From the NCBI GenBank assembly GCA_027576995.1, contig JANBQC010000574.1, positions 1-18,188 on the forward strand: DNA of 18,188 bases. Reading direction: 5' to 3'. Under the pieces are notes generated by a model. That model did not search any database. It had not been told where the DNA came from and saw nothing but the letters and a program-made list of their open reading frames with translations. This stretch comes from Dimargaris cristalligena. Its lineage: Eukaryota; Kickxellomycota; Dimargaritomycetes; Dimargaritales; Dimargaritaceae. Below are positions 1 to 10,800 of this stretch, in pieces; the stretch's first letter is position 1, and every line of letters starts with the position of its first letter. Position numbers and translations under genes: made by a program.

Positions 1-1889
1 CCCTTGGGCCGACCTGTGGTTCCTGACGTGTAAAGAATATGGGATAGATCGGTGGGGCTAACATCAGGAAGGGCGAGCAGTTCGTTACAGGGGACATCGG
101 GGGGTGAGAGCCATGAGTCAATGGCCTGGAACTCGACATTAGGGAGGGCCTGCCGAATGGCATCAAGTCGGACCTGGTCAGCTGTATTAGTTAAAATTAG
201 CTGAATACCACAGTCGTCCACCATATAGTGGATACGGTCACTGGGGAAAGTCGGGTCAATTGGTACAATAGCTGATCCTGCCAAACCAACGCCCATGTAG
301 GCTGCGATGGTGCTGGGAACCCGGTCGATAATTAGGCCAATGGGCGTTTCCCGCTTGATCCCCTGTAGCAGTATGTGGCGGGCTAAATTCCTGGACCGGC
401 TGTACAAATCCTGATAAGACCATTGTAAGTTATTAAACTCGACTGCTGGAGCACCTGGGACTGAATGGGCCGTTCGGGTGAATAGTTCAGGTACACATAT
501 CTCACAGTCAATGGCTAGGTAGGGGCGGGTAAGCTGTTCAGTGACCAAGGCCTTTTCACTCGAGGAGAGCATCATAAGGCCTTTGGTGGACACCTGCCCA
601 TCGGAATTGGCCAAGGTGGAGACCAGGCCAGAAAAGAGTGCGATTAGGTGGTGGGACAAATTCTCAATGTAGCATTTGTCAAACGTGGACGAAATCCAGT
701 TCAAATTCACCGTAAGTTGACCGTGTTCGACTTGTGTAATGACGGCCAGAGGGTAGTCCGTTGACTCCAAAACGGCCGTGTCCGTGAAAGTAACCGAGTG
801 GTTTAGGTTATCTAAACCGGTGTCGGGATAATTTTCGTACACTAGTAATGAGTTGAACATATTACTTGGGCGAACGTCGGTATTAGTCCACTCATTGATC
901 TTGGATAAATGCAGGTGCTCAAAGGGGACCATTTTTTGAGAATCTCGATGTATCATTGTGACAAGTTCAATAACCGACATTTCGTATTTCAATGAGACTC
1001 GGAAAGGTACGGTATTGATGAAGCAGCCCAGGAGCGACTCAATACCGGGGAGGGGTAGGGCTCGCCCGGAAACCGTGTTGCCAAACACCACATCGGACTG
1101 GTCGGTGTATCGACTTAGTAGGAGAGACCAGGCGGCCTTGATGAGGGTGTACGGGGTAATGTCCGCTAGACGAGCTACTCTATGCACCAGAATGGCATCG
1201 GGGAACAGAACAAAGAAAAGCTCGCCCTTACCATGCCCATGTATGCTGGGTGGTTTCGGTAAAGACAGCTCAGTTGGCTGTTCCACTCCTTTCAAATATT
1301 CTCGCCAAAATGTTTCGGCCCCAGCTTGGTTTGAATTTTGTATATATGCCACATAATCATGAAATGAAGTCGTCATAGTGGGGCTCTGTTCGAGATTCCC
1401 TTGAAGATGGGATCGGAGCTGGTCTAACAGAATGCCAATGGACCAGCCGTCAATAAGGGCATGGTGAATAGTCAGTAAATAGCGGAACGAGCTGGGGGTC
1501 AGCTGTTTAACGTATATCCGTAGGAGTGGCTCATTCGATTTGAACCCCCGGGCTAGGTTCACCTGTAAGAAATGTTCCTCGCTGGAAGCATCAAAATCAG
1601 ACCATTCATTAACCACATGCCAACCAAATCGAGGTTCTCGAACAACAACTTGGACGCCCTGGCAGTGGGGATTGCTCCAGGACGTTAAAAATACCGTACG
1701 TAGAATGACGTGTTGGCTAATGACAGCCTTAGTAGCAAGTCGGAGCTGGTCAAAATTCGATACACCATTCACAGTGAAGGACATTTGAACCAGGTATTCG
1801 GAAGGATCCTTAGCCGTGGCTGTCCACATGCCCTGCTGCATGGGCAGCATGGGGTAGAGGGCTTCGACATCATTCTCGGAAAGGCCAAC
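1..1889 (-). other. NRPS module 4: condensation domain and partial adenylation domain
   Basis: The condensation domain (about 3870-4320) opens with LYPMLPMQQGMW (3880-3891), has an intact active site HHALIDGWS (4011-4019) and the C5 segment VVFGNTVSGRA. It follows an epimerase, so a D donor is expected. The adenylation domain starts near 4333 (VPELFTRTAHS), has an A1-like SYQDLYSRSRNLARHIL at 4360-4376, and is cut by the window edge at A3 (TSGTTGRPK, ending at K4498). Its pocket residues are outside the window. Confidence 0.92.
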
Positions 1890-4800
1890 GGTTATCAGCT
1901 CAGCCTCGAGTTTAGCCAGTTCAGGTAAAGTGGCTTGTAGGTCAGTAAAGTCCGACGGGGTCCAAACACTGGGGGCAGGGGTCACATCGAGAAGTTGCAC
2001 CATATTGGAAAGAGAGTCGCGGAAGTGGTTCAACAGAGTCTCAACCACGTACGTCGCAATGACATGTGGGCAGTATATAACCATGAACTTTAGCCCGTTC
2101 GGAGTTGGCAATCCGATAACCTCCAGCACCTGTGTCCGAAGCTCATTGGAGTCACAGACGGCCAGATCCGAAGTCAATTCTGGGCGAACTACCCAGGGAG
2201 CTCGGCCGTGCATAGTCAAGGCCCCACCATTTGTTGTGTTCCCCAGGTAGTTAAAGCAGACCTCCATAGGTGAGAGTGGCTGTCCATTAGATAACCCACC
2301 TTGGGAACGGCGAAGAACCTGTTGAAGACCATGCTGCAACCCGCAGGTCCCAGTTAAAGATCGGAGGGTCTGTTTGGCCTGTTTGAGGAAATCTAATGGT
2401 TTCGTTTCAGTATTCACCTGGGCTTGGCAGGGAGCCATAGAAGTGAACCAACCGACGGTGCGGCCAGGATCGAGACTGGGCTGCCACGGATGCCGGCCGT
2501 GGGATTCATTGAAAACGGTGATGGTCGGGGCCTGTGAAATACAGTGCAGGGCCTGAAACAGGCCAGCGAGCATCAGCTCTAGAGGTTGAATACGTGTACT
2601 GTCAGGTTGCAAAAGGGCACCCGACAGGACTGGGTCTAATATTATTGATTGGCACTGGCTGTTGGCCTGGATGTTAAAAGCCAGGCAGTCCGGTCCGGTG
2701 AAGGGTAAAAACGATACCGGTTGAGTAGTTGGTGGAAGGTCGCCTTCAATGTCAGGCATGGTCAGTTTAGCCCAGTTAATCAACTCTGTTGCCCAGGTAG
2801 CAAATGAAATGGGCTGCGGCACGGGTGATTGTCCATCTAGGAGTTTAGCCAAATCCTCCAGTAAAATCGACCAGGATACCAAATCTACCACTAGATGGTG
2901 GATAGTCAGGAATAGCAATTGACCCTTAAATGGCTGAGAAATAGTGGCTGAATGAGAGGTCTCGGATGCTGATGCGTTACTATCATCATCCGAAAGGGTA
3001 AAGAGACCTGCTGCCAAATGATACCCCTTAGTAATATCAAGCGATGCCTGAATGGTAAGTAGCTGACCAGATAGATCGGAAACTGATGTACCGAGCTCCA
3101 CAATTGGAATAGGTAACCCAACGAAAGGAGGAACTATTTTTTGAGACCATTGGCCGGGATTACCAGTCGGATCTCGGGTGAATTGACTGCGTAACATGTC
3201 ATTGCCGTTAATTAGCCGGAGCAAGGCGGAGGTAAGTTCAGCGGCAGTTAATGGCCGGGACAATTCTAAGGCAAACGACTGGTTGAAATGGTTCGGGTTG
3301 GACCAGGGGTGGTCAAAGAACCACTGTTGAATCGGGGTGAGCGGAAATTTCGCGTGGTATTCCACGGGCTGAAATTGGCTGGTTATGTTACCTGCTGACG
3401 AAATCAGGTGCATTTTCTTGGCGGCGTCGCGTAAGGGACCGGATCCCAGTAGGGCGGCGGTAGGCAAAGTAAACCCGAGTTGACGACACTTGGATGAGAC
3501 TTGGATGGCTGAAATGGAGTCACCCCCAATCTTCACAAACGTCAGGTCCAGATTAATTTGATTGAGTGGAAGGCCGAGTACCTCTCCCAGGGACTGCATC
3601 AATATGGTTAGCGGCTGATCCCTTTCAGACAAGTTATCCAATAGCAATAACTGTTGCCGATGAGTGGTTAAATACTCAGCAAAGTGATTTTGGAGAAACT
3701 GGGTATCGCATTTGCCATTGTTGGTAAGAGGTACGTTTGGAAGACTCAAAATATAACTGGGCACCATATATGACGGAAGCTGGTCGGCAACGGAAGCACG
3801 CAGGGTATCCTCACTACCAACAAAATCTGGGAACACGTAGCCGACCAAGAACCGGTCGCGGACGAAAATGGCACAGTCCTGGACGCCGGGCTGGCGCATC
3901 AAGACACTGCGAATCTCATCCAGTTCGATACGGAATCCCCGCAGTTTCACCTGGCTGTCCATGCGCCCCAGGCAAACTACTTGTCCATCAGGTAACCAGC
4001 GACCCAGATCACCGGTCCGGTAGATTTTACCGCGTCCTGTGAATGAATTATCAACGAATTTGGCCAGAGTAAGGTCCGGTCGATTAATGTAGCCGAGGGC
4101 AACACCGATACCACCGATGCAAATCTCACCGACGGCACCAATTGGAACCAAACGCAGGTTTTCATCCAAAATGTAACACTCGTAGTCGGCCATTGGTCGG
4201 CCGATTGGAACACAACCAGAGGGTGGAACCTCCGTCATTAGGCAGGCAATGGCGGCTTCGGTTGGCCCGTAGACATTGTGAAATGCAGTAACCGCTGACC
4301 ACTGATTTGCCAATTCCCGGGGTAAATGTTCACCACCAACTAGCAAACTGTTCAGGTTGGTATAGTCGTGGGGATTCAGGGTAGAGATGATGGACGGAAG
4401 CAGAATAGTCTGTTGTACTGTCTTCAATGTGCCCGGAAGATCATCACCGTAGAAAACCAAGGTAGACCCGAAGCATAAGGGAAGCAAGGTGTTCAGGAAA
4501 AAGACGTCAAACCCAGCAGCCATGCCGTTCATGGTGCGAGTGCCAGGCTGTTGCAGCATCTCGAGAGTAGGGCTGGTAAGTATATTCAAAAGGCTGCGAT
4601 GTTCGACCATGACACCCTTGGGGAGACCGGTGGATCCCGAAGTGAAGACAATGTAGGCCAGGTCTGTTGGTTGAATGGGGTGGAGGGAGGATGCTGTGGT
4701 GGTAGACTCGATACTTTTGGCAAGGTCGTCAATGTTGATTACTTCGCACCACTCTGCGTCCACTCCTGATGCATTCACAATACACGTACAACCAGCCGTG

Positions 4801-7800
4801 TCGACAATGTACTTTTGACGGGCAGTCGGGAGCTTGTGATCCACCGGTACATAGACGGCCCCGACACCCCAAACAGCCAGCATGCACATAACCGCATCTG
4901 GGTGATTGGCCACAATAACACCCATCTTGTCGCGTGGTTTGACATTAGCACGTTGGAGACGCTCGACCAGTCCAAAAACCCGCTGAGATAGTTGGGCGTA
5001 GGTGTAGGTCTCATTGGAAATTTCAGTGGCCACTCGATTGGGATATTTTTGCACCATTTCCGAGAATAAGTCTAGAACACTTAGATGGGGATTGTCCCGT
5101 GTAACTGAATTAGGAGGCCCGAGAGCGAATTTGCCCAAGATGAGGCTGGTCTCGGCTGGACACACCAGTAATGCCGTGGACCACGGTTGGTGGTCGACCA
5201 CTACTGAATGGGCATAGGTCAGGAAATTGTGAAGTAGGCGGTTGGCCGTGTCATCGTTGAAGAGAACCTGGTTAAACCTCAATTGGCACATAGGTGTACG
5301 GTTATGGCAATCAAAGACAAGTTGCAAGTCGTAAGGGAACATCGTCCGGGGCAATCGGGGTCTGGTACAGCGGACTGAAGTATAATTGTCCCCGGGTCCG
5401 AGCGGATAGTGGAATACAAGTGATATACAAGATAAGCCGGAAACTCTGTGCTGGCCTTCGAGAGACAAGTGGGTGACAAGAATGTCCATCGAAGGTATGG
5501 CGTGGAGCTGGGAGTCTTCGATCTGGCGGGTCAGTTGGCCGATTAGTTCAGGGAAATCTAATGATAAATCCCCCTTCACTCGAAGAGGTTGTCCCAGTGC
5601 CAACGAGGCTTCTATATCCGCAGAAGCACCACTATTCTTGACAGCCGGACTACTTATGTCCACAATTAAATCAGTCTTCCCCGTCAGGCGCAACAAGAAT
5701 GTCGCAAATAGAGACGACCAGATCGCATATTCCTTAACCGACTCATTCGAAGCCTGTACCTGAATAGCTTCAAACAATTGCCCCTCAACTCCGGTTTCGG
5801 CCAAGCTGCAAAAGAAAGAGGGCACTAGGGGGCGAGGTCGGTCAGTCGGAAGAGCCAGTTCAGCGGGTAAGTTCTGAAGAAGAGTTTTCCAATAGTTGAG
5901 TTCTGATTTAGTAGGCTCACTAGTATCGCAGCTTTTCGTACATTGGACATCGGGTAGACTGGGTGAATGTCCTACTAATTTGTAAGTGAGGGCCCGCACA
6001 ATCTCTTCAAATTCCCTGGCAGATCCGAAGATTTCGTGGACACGAATTACAATTACCGAGGAGTTGTTATCAGCTGTGCCAGTGGGCAGCTGATACAAGT
6101 CGAGCTGGGCCAACACACCTTGATTCAAATCAAATTGAGGCGCATTCACGTCCAACTGGTCGCCATTGAATACTTGAGAACTGGTAAACTGGTGTTCAGT
6201 CACGCCAACTGGCACTCGTGGTAAAACATGACAGGTGAGAGCACCTCGAACTGATAGAAACCGACAACGAAGGGATTCAAATACAGTGGTTAAGTGGTCG
6301 ATAGACCGCTGGACCTCCGCCAACTGAAGCGAAATCGTGAAAGTGATTGTACACTGGTGATAGAAGACAGATGAAGGATTGCCCAGTCGACTGAGGGACC
6401 AGACTCGTTGTTGATGGCTAGTGACTGACTTCGCATGAGTATAGAGAGGCGATGAATTTGGAGGGGAAATATCGGTCGCTTCAATGGTGAAATCAAGGGA
6501 ATGTTCATCCACACCTCGCTTAATAATGCCCTTGATGATTGAGGCTAAAATGCGAATCTCGGTGTGTTTAACCAATTCATCTAAACCAACGGTGATGCCA
6601 AATTTCTGGCGAATACGATACTGAATTAGGTCCAGTTGGGCCAGCGGAACCTTTGATGTGGACATAAGAAGTTTGGTATCACTACTAGCAACTGAAGAAT
6701 GGTCGGAGGATGCGTATAGCTCATTCACTACCACCATCAGCCACCATTCATACTCTGATAAGGACTGGGATGATCGAGCTGTAACGGTGGCTAGATATGC
6801 TTGGGCAAAGTGCGGGAGAAGCTGGTCGTCAAGCTCAGCCACGTGTGGGAATGCACTGGCCGAAATAATCTCATCGGGCACGAGAGTGGCTGGAATGGCA
6901 GGCGGGACCATAATGGACTTGAGTCTAATTAATTCTGCCTCGGTGGTATTGGAAACGAGCACCACCAGCCGGTCATCAGATAAGACCATGCAGAGTGGAT
7001 ATTGGGCACTGGCTTCAGATAATGCCCGAACCAGAGTACCGAGATGGACCTGCCGGTGCTTAATGGCCACCCGCTGGCTGACCGGCCCCAGAATATGGAC
7101 AAAACCGGCGGTATCGCGGTAGCCAAGTACTGATTGCAAGAGAGGAGCCGAGCAATAGGGAAACGAAGTGCCCAAGAATGCCAGTCGACCAACTACTCCA
7201 GGGGGACAAAGATGCCCATGTTTACCCAACACATTCAAAGCGTAGCCATCATTGGATGGTTTGTCTACAATAGGTAAAGAGCGGGAAGCCAGTTGCTCTA
7301 GGGTGATACGCCGATGCCCATGGAAGGTGGATTTGATAAAAGCTAGGCAGGTATCGGTTGATTTGACCAAACTTTCGACATGAGGCCAGGTGTCCTCGTT
7401 TAAGTCCCAGAGAACGAGCCGGTCACCCACTGCCGAACAGTGCGTTAAGGCACCGACAGTCAATACATGACAAGGTGAAGATCTGGCATTATCGTGCGTA
7501 GACGGATCAAGGGTCGAGATGATTGCTTGTAAGGTTAGGCACGATAGAGTAAACCAAACGGCCTGTGGGCTGTCCAGGGCCAAGGAATCATCCAAAGTAT
7601 ACTGCCTCTTGCTATCGATAAAGGGCCAGGTTGAAGCAAGGGTATATTGGATGCGCGGGCCATCAATACTTGATACCACCGGATCAGCCGAACTGCTACG
7701 GGATGCAAACACCAAGGAGGGATCTTGTAAGTCAGCCGGCTGCTTGAATCGACGAGTGACTAGGGTTTCGCTGATCTTCTGATCAATTGAGTCTGGTATA

Positions 7801-10800
7801 CCAACCATAGCAATATCACTATCCAGATAAGGGCGTACATGCTCAATGTCGGTGGATGGTAGCCACACTATTTGCGCACCAATCGCTTTAGAACACACCG
7901 ATAGTTGACCAATGGTATAGGGTGATGCCAGAGGTAGGAGTCGAGCCCCCAATTTGATTGCACTCACTAGGCAGATCAGTAATTGTTCGACGCTGTCTAC
8001 TACGGCCACGACCGTTGGGTGGGGGAGTAAGCCAGATTGACTGGATTGAGCGGCGAGTGAATCGGCCAGCTTGTCAAGCTGACTATATGACAGGCTACGT
8101 GAGGCTGAAATATAGGCCAGGCTATCTGGTTTCTCCAACAAAGAGCCATTCCAGATGTCTTTTAGTAGCGGGCGAGCTGGGACAATCGTAGGGCTTCTCG
8201 ATTCTTGATCAACGTGAAGGTGGCAGTTTGCCGGAGTATTTCCAAGTTCGAGTTGGTCCATGGGTGTGCTCATATCTGCCGCTAGAATCTGCGTGAGAAC
8301 ACACTGAATCATATCGACTACCTGACTGACGGATCTTTCAGAATAGATGGATGTATCGTAGAATACCTTGGCCTTGATGCCATTAGAGCTGTCGATAAAG
8401 TCAATGGCCAGCGGGTACTCCGTAAACTCGTGTATATGCAGGTCACATAACACCAGGCTGTGTGCCGGATTAGCCACAGGAACAGGAAAATTCTCGAACC
8501 CTAGAATGGTTTGGAACAGTGGTCCAGATTGGTCTGTGGAAGCCCACTTAGAAATGTCAGTTAAAACTGAATGTTCAAACGGGATCATGGCCACTTGACC
8601 TTGATGGACGGCCTTCAACCAGTCCGCCATTAAGTGATGGTCCAGACGCACCCGGGAAGGTAAGGTATTCGTACAGGGACCAATCGTCTGGTCGATCCCG
8701 GGCAGGTTTAGATTACGTCCGGACAGAGTCACGCCGAACACCACTTCGTCCTGGTCGAGTAGATAGCCTAAAACTAGGGCATAGGCGGCCCGGAATAAAG
8801 TGGCCAAAGTGACCCCAAATCTCTGCGAACATTGGGTTAACTGGGTTTTGGAAAGATCGACACTGGTTAAATAAGTCGTCCAACCAGGTGACCCAATGTA
8901 GCCGGGGGAGAGAAGAGGGGCGGGTGACTTTGGTGCATCTTTTAGATAGTCACTCCAAAAGGACTCGGCCGGCTCCGGATTGAACTGGCTGACGCACTGA
9001 ATAATGGATGGAAAGGGGGCCAATGGAGAACTCGTCTCCAGGTTGGGATGGTGATAGGCCTCCATCCACGCCTGGAATAAAAGAGGCAACGACCACCCAT
9101 CGCACAGAGAATGGTGGAAGGTAATAACGGTATCGTGTACCTGGCTATCAGTGGTAGGGAACACATAATTGCGAAACATATGCTCCTGCAGTGTAAAGCC
9201 GCGCTGGCGGTTCTGGACTAAGAACTCGTCAAGTGACTTTAAGGGTTGATCAGAGACAGTCCAGGTGGTGGGACACGACCGAAGGACAGCCTGGATATAC
9301 CCTTGAGACTGTTTCGATGACGACTCGAGAAATACGGTGCGCAGGGGGGCGTGCTGCTGGACAACTGCCTGCCAGGCCTGGAGCAATCGACCAGCATTAA
9401 GCGGGCCATTGAATTTAACGGCAATCTGCACCAAATAGGCGGTGGCGTCAGTGGATAGTCCTGTCAATAGACCACCCTGGAGAGCAATACAGGGAAACAA
9501 GTCCTCCACTTGATCCAATGGAATGCGACGTCGATGGAACTCATCAATAATGTCCTGGAATTCGGAAGCGGAAAGTTGGAGGTGGGTAAAGTCAAATCGT
9601 GTAAGGAGTGGCTCCACACTAATGGACCGCGGCTGGTTTATGTCATTGGCGAGCTGGACGAGACTTCGGCGCCATTGGACCATGATTTCATCGACAATGC
9701 TTCGGCGATACACCAACGGATTGTACTCCATGATTAGGCGCAAGCAATCGCCGACCACTGTGGGCATGGGATTAATGTCATAAATAACCTTGTCCTGGGG
9801 GGCAAAGTCGTGCAGACCGAAATAGTCGGACCACTCGATGGATAACAAATCGTCGCTTAGATCTCCACTAGTATTGCTGAAACGGCCGAAATAATTAAAT
9901 TGGACGTCTAGGCGGGTCGGGGTCTTGGCCTCCAGCTTGACCCGCTCTTCCACTGAAACGCCAGGCATGTATTTCAACAAGGAATAGGGAAATCCTTTCA
10001 TTGGAATTTGCTGTAGGGCCTCTTTGGTGTGGCGCAGTAGGTCCAGTAAGGGCTGGCCAGGTCGAACCCGAAGAACGAGGGGGTAGAGAGAGGTAAACCA
10101 ACCCACAGTGCGGGTTATGTCCTGATTAGATAACCACGGCTCACGACCGTGTCCTTCCATACAAAAAGTAACTTGGTCCAAGCCAATGGTAGTGGTAAAA
10201 GCCTGGGTGAAGGTGGCCAGAAGTAGGTCTCGCGGAGTGACGCGTAGCTGCGGGGCCAATTGGAACAATAGTGAGTGCGTGGATTCAGAGCCAAATTCGA
10301 AAGACGTGGAGAGACGGGCAGCCTGGGAGCCGGTGCCATCCAATTCTGGCGGTGGAAGGAAGTCATATATATTTGGAATAGGCTTGTCAGGGTCTACTTG
10401 AGTGGGCCAGATGTCGGCCGATAGGGTTGCTGCATAGTCGTCGAGCTGGGAGGCCCAGACTTGGAAAGGCAATGCCTTCGGTGGAAGTGAGGCGCCTCGA
10501 AGAAGGGTATTTAAATCCTCAATCAGAATGCGCCAGGCAACCAGGTCCACCAAGACGTGGTGGATGGTGATGAAAAGGCGGGACGGGGATGAACTGTCTG
10601 AATCATGGATCAGGGCCACTGCCAACACAGGGCCTGTGATAAGGTTAAGGCTTGACTGGACCCGCAGAATAAAGTTGGTATAATTTTCGGAAGAAACTGT
10701 CTCTTCCAATACCAGAAAGTCGGTGGGGAAGGCCTTGGCTGTAGGTATCGCCTGGACCCACAGCTGGTCGCCATTACTTGGCTCGAATCGGGCCCGGAGA

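Noticed and set aside
6658..7122. 154-codon plus-strand frame opposite the NRPS, the longest of many such frames
   Set aside because: It lies antisense to the decayed adenylation domain, has no family motif, and the minus frame is the one with continuous homology. The other plus-strand frames within 1-13496, and the minus-strand frames there in another phase (for example 12338-12733), are shadows in the same way.
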